DNA of 64,000 nucleotides from Legionella wadsworthii DSM 21896 = ATCC 33877. Lineage in GTDB: Bacteria > Pseudomonadota > Gammaproteobacteria > Legionellales > Legionellaceae. Location: assembly GCF_000701265.1 (NCBI RefSeq), contig NZ_KL370759.1, forward strand, positions 1,127,234-1,191,233, read 5' to 3'. The position numbers and the translations under genes were made by a program. The notes below the pieces were generated by a model. It saw only the letters and a program-made list of their open reading frames with translations. It was not told the DNA's origin and ran no database searches. This document shows positions 36,514 through 44,946 of the stretch, in pieces. The stretch's first letter is position 1, and every line of letters starts with the position of its first letter.

Positions 36514-37908
36514 ATGTCTCTTGATCCCCTTATTTTATCACGGCTGCAGTTTGCCTGGGTCATTGCCCTCCATATTCTATTACCCGCTTTTACAGTAGGT
36601 CTTGCCTCTTTTATTGCTTTACTTGAAGGAATATATTTTATTACTAAGAGAGAAATTTTTTTCCGTATCTCAGCATTTTGGACAAAAATTTTTGCCATCT
36701 CCTTCGGGATGGGTGTCGTCTCAGGGATTGTCATGCCGTTTCAATTTGGCACCAATTGGAGTCAGTATGCTGACGCGACGGCAAATGTTCTCTCCCCTCT
36801 TTTTGCTTATGAAGGTCTCACTGCATTTTTTCTTGAAGCAGCTTTTTTAGGCGTGCTCTTGTTTGGCCGTAGTCTTGTTCCTCGATGGGCACATTTTATG
36901 GCTGCATTAATGGTAGCGGGAGGCACCCTCCTCTCCTCATTTTGGATTTTGGCTGCAAACAGCTGGATGCAAACCCCGGCAGGATACAAGATAATTGATG
37001 GGCGATTTTTCCCAGCGGACTGGTCGCAAATTATTTTCAATCCCTCTTTTCCCTACCGATTAGCCCACAATGTGGTCGCCTTTTATATTACAACTGCTTT
37101 TGTGGTCATAGCAGTAGCTGCCTATCTAATCCGCAGGGCTCAATATGTAGAAGAATCGAAAATTATGTTTTCGATGACTCTCTGGCTTCTGACAATTCTT
37201 GTCCCATTACAAATTGTATTAGGCGATATGCACGGACTGAATACTCTGAAATATCAACCTGCAAAGCTTGCTGCCATAGAAGCACATTGGGATACAGAAA
37301 CACGTGCTCCTCTGATTCTCTTTGCAATTCCTAATGAAGAAAAAGAGCGTAATGATGCTGTCTTAGAAATACCATGGCTAGGAAGCCTTATCCTGGCACA
37401 TGACTTAAATGGCGAAGTACCGGGTTTGAAACAGTTTCCAGCAGATCAACGACCACCAGTAGCCATTCCTTTCTTTTCATTTCGCATTATGGTAGGGCTT
37501 GGGTTAATCATGCTGAGTTTGATTATTATAAGTTTGTGGTTACGGTTGCGTCATCGATTATATACACATTGGTTTATTCGTACTTGCCAATTTGTTGGTC
37601 CTATTGGTTTTCTTGCTGTTCTTGCCGGATGGGTTACAACCGAAGTGGGACGCCAACCTTGGACTGTTTATGGACACTTACGCACAGCCCAATCCATTTC
37701 CCCATCATTGACGGGAAGTGATGTACTCCTGTCACTTATTGGCTATATCGTTGTTTATCTGATTATATTCCCTGTAGGTATCTATCTTATGGGACGAATC
37801 GTTCGAAAAGGACTCCCTTTAATAGTTACCGATACACTATCGCCTGTCGAGGGGGGGCAACATAAAAGCCCAATTACTACATTACCGGAAAATGATTATG
37901 ATTATTGA
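36514..37908 (+). CDS. cydA: Cytochrome bd-type ubiquinol oxidase subunit I (CioA/CydA)
   Basis: A 464-residue inner-membrane subunit that oxidises quinol and carries hemes b558, b595 and d. It opens with SRLQFAWVIALHILLPAFT (heme His), then has AHNVVAFY, GDMHGLNTLKYQPAKLAAIEAHWDT (Lys/Glu of the quinol site) and GWVTTEVGRQPW. The periplasmic Q-loop is the short form found in cyanide-insensitive oxidases (CioA). It overlaps subunit II by 17 nt. Confidence 0.92.
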   Translation: MSLDPLILSRLQFAWVIALHILLPAFTVGLASFIALLEGIYFITKREIFFRISAFWTKIFAISFGMGVVSGIVMPFQFGTNWSQYADATANVLSPLFAYEGLTAFFLEAAFLGVLLFGRSLVPRWAHFMAALMVAGGTLLSSFWILAANSWMQTPAGYKIIDGRFFPADWSQIIFNPSFPYRLAHNVVAFYITTAFVVIAVAAYLIRRAQYVEESKIMFSMTLWLLTILVPLQIVLGDMHGLNTLKYQPAKLAAIEAHWDTETRAPLILFAIPNEEKERNDAVLEIPWLGSLILAHDLNGEVPGLKQFPADQRPPVAIPFFSFRIMVGLGLIMLSLIIISLWLRLRHRLYTHWFIRTCQFVGPIGFLAVLAGWVTTEVGRQPWTVYGHLRTAQSISPSLTGSDVLLSLIGYIVVYLIIFPVGIYLMGRIVRKGLPLIVTDTLSPVEGGQHKSPITTLPENDYDY

Positions 37909-38902
37909 TTTAGTACCTTTATGGACAATTCTTCTTGGTATTGCCATTATTCTATATGTATTACTTGATGGGTTCGATTTAGGAGTAGGGATGCTTTATG
38001 GGCTAGCTCCCGATACAGCAACACGTAATTTGATTATGAACTCTATAGCGCCCATTTGGGATGGTAATGAGACTTGGCTGGTTTTTGGTGGTTTAGGTTT
38101 ACTTGCAGCATTTCCTCTTGCGTTTGCGATTATCATTCCGGCAGTTTATTTTCCTATATTGGTGATGTTATTGGCTCTCATATTTCGCGGGGTAGCCTTT
38201 GAGTTTCGTTTTAGAGATGCAGAACATGTCACATTTTGGGATCATGCATTTTCTATTGGATCCTTAATTGCCACTTTTGCTCAAGGTATCGTTCTTGGCG
38301 CGTTCATACAGGGTTTTAAAGTGGATGGGCGTCATTTTGCAGGGAGTTCTTTTGATTGCTTTTCATGGTTTTCTATGTTCACAGGTATTGCTTTAGTATT
38401 TGGCTATGGTTTACTCGGAGCTTGTTGGCTTATTTTTAAAACTGAAGATGCAATACAAGAGTCGGCACGACGGCAGGCAAAATTTTGTTTTATTGCAGTG
38501 CTCATAGCGATGATGATAACCACTATTTGGACACCTCTTATGGATGTTAATATTGGATATCGCTGGTTCTCTTGGCCAAATGTTCTTTATCTATCCCCTA
38601 TTGTTGTGATTACCATAGCATTAGCAGTTTTCGAATGGCGCATGTTACATAACCATTCTGAAATCGCTCCTTTTATAGGGGCCATTGGTCTATTCCTTAT
38701 TTCCTATATTGGAATAGCAATCAGTCTGTTTCCCATGATTGTTCCGCATCAATATACTTTGTGGCAGGCTGCCTCCTCACCTGATACCCAAACCTTTTTA
38801 ATGATTGGGACCATGTTTTTGTTGCCCATCATCCTGATGTATACTGCTTGGTCGTACTGGGTCTTTCGCGGAAAAGTCAGGGCGGATATTGGTTACCATT
38901 AA
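37892..38902 (+). CDS. cydB: Cytochrome bd-type ubiquinol oxidase subunit II (CioB/CydB)
   Basis: A 336-residue membrane subunit with about eight TMs. LLDGFDLGVGML and IAPIWDGNETWLVFGG near the N-terminus, then FEFRFR, are family hallmarks. It stabilises the heme-bearing subunit I. No CydX-like small subunit gene follows. Confidence 0.92.
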   Translation: MIMIIDLVPLWTILLGIAIILYVLLDGFDLGVGMLYGLAPDTATRNLIMNSIAPIWDGNETWLVFGGLGLLAAFPLAFAIIIPAVYFPILVMLLALIFRGVAFEFRFRDAEHVTFWDHAFSIGSLIATFAQGIVLGAFIQGFKVDGRHFAGSSFDCFSWFSMFTGIALVFGYGLLGACWLIFKTEDAIQESARRQAKFCFIAVLIAMMITTIWTPLMDVNIGYRWFSWPNVLYLSPIVVITIALAVFEWRMLHNHSEIAPFIGAIGLFLISYIGIAISLFPMIVPHQYTLWQAASSPDTQTFLMIGTMFLLPIILMYTAWSYWVFRGKVRADIGYH

Positions 38903-39024
38903 TCTGTAATGCTCATTCATAGAAATACCAGGTTGTTTGAATCTTATATTACGGATGAGAAGTTACTGACTTTTGGCCTATTTTTAGGCATAATGATACC
39001 GTCAAATATTCGGCTGTATAATCC

Positions 39025-39993
39025 ATGATCCATAAATTATTTTATCGTATACAAAAGCTGTTTCAGCTCCCAACGAAACAGATTTTTCCAAATGCATATC
39101 GCATTATTTCAGTAGATGACTGTTATAAAAATACCTCAAAAGTGAATGTCAAAATACAAGTTGTTGGGCAAGCCACCATTTTAGACAAGCCTGTAAGCGA
39201 ATTGTACCAGAACAAATGGTTGCCTCATTTTTCACATGAAGATGTGACCTATCTCTCTGCTTTATATTCTGCAGAACAAACCAATAATCTTGATTTAATT
39301 CAGAGATTTCCAAAACAAATGGTCGCTACAAAGTCCAGTGTTATTAGTGTGGGAATTTTGTTTACGACTTTTTTGATTTTGTCGAATTTAGCTGCTTTCA
39401 AAATCGCTTCTTTTGGTTCAGTTAATTTTGCTGCAGGCTTAATTTTTTTCCCATTAACTTATGTGTTTGATGATATTCTAACAGAAGTATATGGATTTAA
39501 AGTAAGCCGCCGAATTATTTGGACGGCATTGCTTGCCAACACCATTGTTTTTTTAGGCACCTGGATTACTATCTATTTAACACCCTCCCCCTACTGGATT
39601 CATCAAAATGCTTATGCAACTGTTTATCAAGGTACATTAAGAGTATTTGTTGCATCAGTGATTAGTTATTTTTTTGGTGAATTTACCAATTCAATTATTT
39701 TAGCCAAACTCAAAGTTCTCACTTCAGGAGAACGCTTATGGTTGCGTGCGATTACAAGTACGGTTATAGGTGTGGGGATTGATACCTTATTGTTTACTCA
39801 TATTGCCTTTTTGTTCCTTATTCCCTATTCCGGTATTTGGCAAATTATCGGCACAATGTATTTGCTTAAAGTTCTATATGAAATATGTGCGCTACCGCTA
39901 ACCTATCACTTCTCTAATTATTTAAAAAGAAAGGATAATGTGGATTATTATGATTTTAAAACTAATTTCAACCCATTTTCTTTAAAGCTTTAA
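39025..39993 (+). CDS. VUT/YhhQ-family queuosine-precursor transporter with N-terminal extension
   Basis: 322 residues. The C-terminal 220 residues are a six-TM VUT-family (DUF165/YhhQ) transporter: SNLAAFKI, FPLTYVFDDILTEVYGF, FFGEFTNSIILAKLK, GIDTLLFTHIAF, YEICALPLTY. The family imports queuosine precursors such as preQ0/preQ1 or queuine. The first roughly 97 residues are a soluble part not seen in YhhQ (VNVKIQVVGQ, SELYQNKWLPHFSHEDVTYL). No preQ1 riboswitch was seen upstream. The start ATG lacks a clear ribosome site, so Met98 is an alternative start. Confidence 0.8.
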   Translation: MIHKLFYRIQKLFQLPTKQIFPNAYRIISVDDCYKNTSKVNVKIQVVGQATILDKPVSELYQNKWLPHFSHEDVTYLSALYSAEQTNNLDLIQRFPKQMVATKSSVISVGILFTTFLILSNLAAFKIASFGSVNFAAGLIFFPLTYVFDDILTEVYGFKVSRRIIWTALLANTIVFLGTWITIYLTPSPYWIHQNAYATVYQGTLRVFVASVISYFFGEFTNSIILAKLKVLTSGERLWLRAITSTVIGVGIDTLLFTHIAFLFLIPYSGIWQIIGTMYLLKVLYEICALPLTYHFSNYLKRKDNVDYYDFKTNFNPFSLKL

Positions 39994-39995
39994 TC

Positions 39996-40748
39996 ATGAA
40001 AACAGCCATAGAAAACGTTACTGAACAGAATAAACTCATGATTCATTCGAATTATTTATGGTATTTGACTTTAACGTATTCCATGGTAATTGTCTTGTCT
40101 AATTGGTTTGATCCCAGATTAATTAAAATGGGCGTGATGGTTACAGATGCAGGTACTTTAATTTTTCCTTTCTCATTTTTACTTTCGAATTTAATAACGG
40201 AAATCTATGGTTATAAATACGCCCGACGAACTATTTGGTGTGGTTTTCTCTTCAATTTGATTTTTATAATTTACGGTCAATTAATAGTTCATATGCCCAA
40301 TCCTGATTTTTTAAATAACAATGCTCTTTTTGATGCACTGCTCACAATAAATTCGAGAATTATTTTTGCCTCCTTTATAAGCTACTTCGTATCTGAATGT
40401 TTTAATTCATATATTATTTCCATAATTAAGATTAAAACCAAAGGTCGACATATGGGCCTAAGGTTTTTTCTTTCTACATTTATCGCCTCGGGGCTAGACA
40501 GTATCGTTTTTATGACAATTGGATTTTACAAAACTATTCCAGATTCTTTTTTTCTTTCTATGATGCTTACCATGTGGTTTATAAAGGTATTCATTGAGTT
40601 GTGTGGACTCCCTTTTTCTTTAAAGTTAGTAAACAGAATAAAGAAAATTGAAAAATTAGATATATACGACAATCAAACTAACTTTAATTTATTTTGTTTT
40701 GATCTAAACTATACCCAGCAAGAAAACAAATATTTAGAAAAAAATTAA
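39996..40748 (+). CDS. VUT/YhhQ-family transporter, second copy
   Basis: A 250-residue, six-TM protein 2 nt after the first. Parallel motifs are FPFSFLLSNLITEIYGYKYARR, YFVSECFNSYIISIIK, SGLDSIVFMTIGF and IELCGLPFSLKLV. The C-terminus IYDNQTNFNLFCF parallels YYDFKTNFNPFSL of its neighbour. It is shorter at the N-terminus (no extension) and much diverged. The two may have different substrates or form a heteromer. Confidence 0.8.
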   Translation: MKTAIENVTEQNKLMIHSNYLWYLTLTYSMVIVLSNWFDPRLIKMGVMVTDAGTLIFPFSFLLSNLITEIYGYKYARRTIWCGFLFNLIFIIYGQLIVHMPNPDFLNNNALFDALLTINSRIIFASFISYFVSECFNSYIISIIKIKTKGRHMGLRFFLSTFIASGLDSIVFMTIGFYKTIPDSFFLSMMLTMWFIKVFIELCGLPFSLKLVNRIKKIEKLDIYDNQTNFNLFCFDLNYTQQENKYLEKN

Positions 40749-40818
40749 ATAAAGAATTGCACTAAGACTGGCTAAATTTCAATAGTAATAATAGTTTGAC
40801 TCGCCTCATATCACGAAG

Positions 40819-42084
40819 CTAAAACGTAAGCACCACTTCATGGTTCTCTTTTTGAGAAGAAACAAGTAAAGTTAGCTCCTTTTCTGCCCGGGCGATGGCT
40901 GTATTCATTTTATCTTTACTTTCAAAAAATTCACAATCCAAAACTGCTCCAGGTTCATTTTCTAAGAATTGTTTTAGAAATTTTACACCATTCAACATAT
41001 CTTCCTTGGACAATTCATCCAAAGATCGCTCTAGTACTAAAGACTTTTGAATGGTAAATGAAAGATCTGTGTCGAGCATCCTTGATTGTTGCAACAATAA
41101 TGCATAGCCTCCAAAAAGCATATAGCTGCACGTAAAGTCATAACATTCTTTCATCTTAGCTAAAAAATTGCTGTGATCCAGGGTATTTAAATTATCCTGA
41201 ATCAAAGGTGTATAAAATAGACTGAAAATAATGTTTCTTGATGTTTCTGATTCTACATGTTTCATCAGACTGCTATTAATTGCTACATCATCCAATGCTT
41301 TAAAATGAGCAAAATTTTTATAATCTTTTGCTATCGCCTTACACCATTTCTCTATGTCTTTTTCCAGTAGAAATCGCTCGTTTTCAATTTGTACGGCAAG
41401 GGATTGAACAAAAGCAATTGCTTTAAAACGTTGTAGCATGGCGGCACCCCGCCGTGTATGCTCATCAATAATTTCTTGCAAATATTGTTTGAAATTTTCA
41501 TCTTTTGCAAAATGAGGATATTTCATATATCGTGGCGTTTTTTCTTTATCTTCAAGGAGCATGTTATCACGAAAAACTTCTAATGATTTGATGATTGTTA
41601 ATACATCAAGAATCTTTAAATCGTCCTCTCTGTATCTTTTTTTGACAACTGATAAATCTCGAAACTGTAAAGCTTTTCTTATGGCCAGGAATAATTTACT
41701 ACTGGTCACATCACATTTACCAAAGTAAGTCCACGACGCATATACATTATAAGTATCATATTCTTTGATTAGCCTAAAATATCGATGAATTAAAGCGCCT
41801 AATAAAAATAAAGTACCTTGTTTTATTTTATCTTTATCTTCTACTGGAATTTGACGTAACTCATTGACTAGTAAACTAAATACTTCGACCTGGGTATCTC
41901 TACCCGATTTACTTTTGATGACCTCATTTGTTCTGGCGATTAATACCTCAAGACTGGATTGCTGAATTGTAGGGGGTCCATCACTTTCAACAACTTTATA
42001 CCTTCCCAATAAAGTAGAATATTTTGTTTCCAAATTCAGTGTATTGACTCTAAGAATTGCAAATGCTGGCGGGACAAAAGTCAT
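40819..42084 (-). CDS. Orphan protein of unknown function (421 aa)
   Basis: No family recognised. It is soluble, mainly helical and charged, with no signal peptide or TM. Notable segments are SKSGRDTQVEVFSLLV and a Glu/Lys-rich C-terminus (KMNTAIARAEKELTLLVSSQKENHEVVLTF, split at EKEL). The tail is not a clear E-block. GGAGG precedes the ATG and the upstream 213-aa gene ends 9 nt before it, so the two form one operon. Lack of recognisable relatives and its soluble nature make a Dot/Icm effector possible; this is a guess. Confidence 0.6.
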   Translation of the reverse strand: MTFVPPAFAILRVNTLNLETKYSTLLGRYKVVESDGPPTIQQSSLEVLIARTNEVIKSKSGRDTQVEVFSLLVNELRQIPVEDKDKIKQGTLFLLGALIHRYFRLIKEYDTYNVYASWTYFGKCDVTSSKLFLAIRKALQFRDLSVVKKRYREDDLKILDVLTIIKSLEVFRDNMLLEDKEKTPRYMKYPHFAKDENFKQYLQEIIDEHTRRGAAMLQRFKAIAFVQSLAVQIENERFLLEKDIEKWCKAIAKDYKNFAHFKALDDVAINSSLMKHVESETSRNIIFSLFYTPLIQDNLNTLDHSNFLAKMKECYDFTCSYMLFGGYALLLQQSRMLDTDLSFTIQKSLVLERSLDELSKEDMLNGVKFLKQFLENEPGAVLDCEFFESKDKMNTAIARAEKELTLLVSSQKENHEVVLTF

Positions 42085-42093
42085 ACATCCTCC

Positions 42094-42696
42094 TTAATAC
42101 ACATTCATTCCCAAAGAACTCATGATCCCTCTATATAGCCCATATAAGGACGATTGATTCTTATTAAACGTAAAATTTTTAGCCTCATGAATGTCCTTTT
42201 GAATTGTTGTTCCTAATTTCTTATTGAGATTTTTATATGTTTCTTCATTACGTCTTTCATATACAAAAGTGCAATAGTAACTCAACTCACTTAAACAGGT
42301 ATTAAAAAAATCTTTATCCATATCCTCAAGAGAATAGATACCTAAATGATTGCGAAAAATATCAATCAAATTTTGATGAAGATAATTGCTTACTGAAGAA
42401 TGATATTGAATCCACTTGACCAAATATATTCCAATAATAACATTTCTTCTAAATTCATTGAAATCATCTAAAGTTAATTGGGATTCTCTTTTGATGACTT
42501 TAACGTAGGTCAGTAACTCATACGTTTCATCTAAACAATGAGCAAGCATACTAATAGTGGCTGCATCATCCATGGCAACATGATTGGACAGATAGGTGGA
42601 AAAAAAATTGAAGCACCCAACATGTTGACCATATTTTCTCGCGAAACACGTCGCTAGTCGTTTTGCTTTTTGCTGAAATTCGGCAAACGGTGTCAT
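42094..42696 (-). CDS. Orphan protein of unknown function (200 aa)
   Basis: About 200 residues from the ATG at 42696, chosen for GGAGG 7 nt upstream; the frame extends to 42735. No family recognised. It is helical, with many Tyr and Cys residues (LSELSYYCTFVYERRNEETYKNL) and no TM. It is the first gene of a two-gene operon with the 421-residue orphan. A 16-codon upstream frame (MTRCSYCGSIFAGGTQ) ends with a TGA that overlaps this ATG. Confidence 0.6.
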   Translation of the reverse strand: MTPFAEFQQKAKRLATCFARKYGQHVGCFNFFSTYLSNHVAMDDAATISMLAHCLDETYELLTYVKVIKRESQLTLDDFNEFRRNVIIGIYLVKWIQYHSSVSNYLHQNLIDIFRNHLGIYSLEDMDKDFFNTCLSELSYYCTFVYERRNEETYKNLNKKLGTTIQKDIHEAKNFTFNKNQSSLYGLYRGIMSSLGMNVY

Positions 42697-42768
42697 TGCG
42701 TCCCTCCTGCAAATATTGACCCGCAATAACTGCAACGCGTCATTTGTCCAAAAATGTAAACGTCCTCC

Positions 42769-42801
42769 ATTTTTTATAGCAACCTATAAAAAATATTGCA
42801 A
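42769..42801 (-). promoter_or_regulatory. Promoter with overlapping perfect palindrome (orphan operon)
   Basis: The minus strand reads TTGCAA (42796-42801), 17 bp, TATAAA (42773-42778), with TGC before the -10 (extended -10). An 11-bp perfect inverted repeat, ATTTTTTATAG / CTATAAAAAAT with a 4-bp centre (42769-42794), covers the spacer and -10. This is a good candidate for a repressor operator. Confidence 0.55.
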
Positions 42802-42922
42802 CTATTAATTTAACTAATTGAACATAAAAAGAATCGAAAGTTTTTTTTCTAAATTTTTTATGATCAATGCGTTCGAGGATAACCCAAGTTTTGCTAGGAT
42901 TTCTCAGGATATGAACTAGTGA

Positions 42923-44290
42923 CTATCCCGAAAACCGTTCGTCTATAGAATTAATTATTCTTTGATGAATCCCATTAAAACCTCTGTTACTCATAATGAG
43001 AACAGCATCTCCTTCTTGTACCACATCGACCACATTACGAACAATTTCATCATGATTCTTGCAAATTTTATACGGGCATGTCCAATTGTCTGTGGTTTCA
43101 TGCAAATTAAAATCATTTGGCTCCAGAACAAAAGCCCCTTGAACTGGTTTCAAAGCATTTGCCATTGCATCAGCATGAACACCAGTACGCATCGTATAAG
43201 ATGCAAATTCCAGGACTGCGTAAATTCGATGATGTCGATTACTTCTTTTTAAAGCATCAACAGTCCGCATAATTGCCGTAGGATGATGAGCAAAATCATC
43301 ATAGATTGTGATTCCATGCTGTGCCGATCGAATCTCTAACCTGCGTTTTACAGGCGTAAAGTATTTCAAGGCTTCGGCAGCCACACCGGGACTGACACCT
43401 GCATTTATACTTGCAGCAAAAGCAGCCAGTCCATTTTCAACATTAAATCGTCCGATTAATGGCCATCTTACCTCAGCTACTTCTTCACCATGGTACAACA
43501 CTTTAAATGAAGATCCATTTTCTTCGAGTAATTGCGCAGCCCATTGTGCATCCCCTTCCAGAGTGATTTCTTCCTTTCGAGAATGAAGACCCTGTTCAAT
43601 TACCTCATTAAGTGCTTTATCATTTCGAGGTTTTATCACAATGCCATTAGAGGGTATCGTTCTCATGAGATAATGAAACTGCAATTGAATTGCAGCCAGA
43701 TCAGGATAGATGTCGGCATGATCAAATTCTAAATTATTAAGAACAGCAATTCTTGGTCGATAATGCATGAACTTGGGACGTTTATCAAAAAAAGCCGTGT
43801 CGTATTCATCTGCCTCAATGACAAACCATTTGCCCGAACCAAGACATGCACTGGTCTTAAAATCAGACGATACGCCACCTATTAGAAAGCCAGGGTTTAA
43901 TCCTGCCTGATGTAAAATCCATGCAATCATCGAAGTTGTTGTTGTCTTGCCATGCGTTCCCGAAACAGCAATGACTTGATATTTGGATAGAATATTTTCT
44001 GAAAGCCATTGAGGTCCAGAAGTGTATGGTTTACCTGAATCAATTACCGCTTCAAGCACTGGCATACCTCTTTTAATGGCATTCCCTACAATGACTATAT
44101 CTGCTTGCAATGCCAAGGTGCTATCTTCATATCCCTCAGTCCAAATGATCCCTTTTGCACTCAGCAAATCACTTACTGGCGGATAACAATTAGCATCACT
44201 ACCACTTACCTTATATCCTGCCTCACGCGCCAATAAAGCTAATGCGCTCATAAATGTTCCACTGATTCCTAAAATATGTAAATGCATCAT
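42923..44290 (-). CDS. mpl: UDP-N-acetylmuramate:L-alanyl-gamma-D-glutamyl-meso-diaminopimelate ligase Mpl
   Basis: A 455-residue Mur-ligase-family enzyme that recycles cell-wall tripeptide onto UDP-MurNAc. The N-terminal Rossmann part (HILGISGTFMSALALLAREAG, split here: HILGISGTFM) precedes the ATP site SGTHGKTTTTSMI and EADEYDTAFFDKRPKF, the Mpl hallmark. DDFAHHPTAI is the C-terminal block. Two consecutive ATGs are possible starts (44290, 44287). Confidence 0.93.
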   Translation of the reverse strand: MMHLHILGISGTFMSALALLAREAGYKVSGSDANCYPPVSDLLSAKGIIWTEGYEDSTLALQADIVIVGNAIKRGMPVLEAVIDSGKPYTSGPQWLSENILSKYQVIAVSGTHGKTTTTSMIAWILHQAGLNPGFLIGGVSSDFKTSACLGSGKWFVIEADEYDTAFFDKRPKFMHYRPRIAVLNNLEFDHADIYPDLAAIQLQFHYLMRTIPSNGIVIKPRNDKALNEVIEQGLHSRKEEITLEGDAQWAAQLLEENGSSFKVLYHGEEVAEVRWPLIGRFNVENGLAAFAASINAGVSPGVAAEALKYFTPVKRRLEIRSAQHGITIYDDFAHHPTAIMRTVDALKRSNRHHRIYAVLEFASYTMRTGVHADAMANALKPVQGAFVLEPNDFNLHETTDNWTCPYKICKNHDEIVRNVVDVVQEGDAVLIMSNRGFNGIHQRIINSIDERFSG

Positions 44291-44300
44291 AATGTCAATC

Positions 44301-44843
44301 TCATTGTAATAAAGAAATAATTAAAATATTCACCGCTATTGATCCGAAAGCAGCGAAGACAGATTGTATGGCTGTTGCGTTCAAGGCAAACTTATAGATA
44401 TGTGCCGTAATAATAAATTGCCAAACAGAGAGTCCCAAGCTTAAAAATAAATAAATGATCCCAAGAAACAATATAAAAGGATTTTTTAAATTAAAGAGTG
44501 ATAGATAAGGCGAAATTATCAATAAAGGCAGAACCAATATGTGGATAATGATATTGATAATGTACAATGAAGTAACTGTTTGAACAAGCCTTTGCGTCAA
44601 CCCTTTAATATATAAAAGAAGATAAGTATATAGGATACAAGAAATGATGATGCTTATAGAAATAATGAGGTTATTGACCATCTCTTCAGAGGAGGTAATA
44701 CTGGAATAATCCCATTCCATTGTCATCAGCAAAGCCAATAAAATACCACATAAAATCATTCGAGGACTAGAATAAGCCGTATTTTCTGGACTTTCTTTTA
44801 ATAAGCAAATATCCCAATAGCAATCAAAAATTAGATGTAACAT
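44301..44843 (-). CDS. Membrane protein of unknown function (Yip1-like layout)
   Basis: A 180-residue protein with five predicted TMs and a short cytoplasmic N-terminus containing SPENTAYSSPRM. The arrangement resembles small bacterial YIP1-family membrane proteins, but no defining motif is visible. It lies between yhdP and mpl on the same strand, 10 nt before mpl, and is probably cotranscribed with it. Confidence 0.65.
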   Translation of the reverse strand: MLHLIFDCYWDICLLKESPENTAYSSPRMILCGILLALLMTMEWDYSSITSSEEMVNNLIISISIIISCILYTYLLLYIKGLTQRLVQTVTSLYIINIIIHILVLPLLIISPYLSLFNLKNPFILFLGIIYLFLSLGLSVWQFIITAHIYKFALNATAIQSVFAAFGSIAVNILIISLLQ

Positions 44844-44946
44844 TTAAATCTTCATTTTAATTTAAAGGGCCAGGTTAATAGCGCTGCGCAACCTGGAGAA
44901 CTCATCTATTAATTACCTGCATTTTCAATGTTCGCACTTTGCAAAG

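Noticed and set aside
38903..39024. preQ1 riboswitch before the YhhQ-type genes
   Set aside because: No CTACACCC-type aptamer core or AACTAA-like element is present; only a short GCCTA/TAGGC hairpin is seen.
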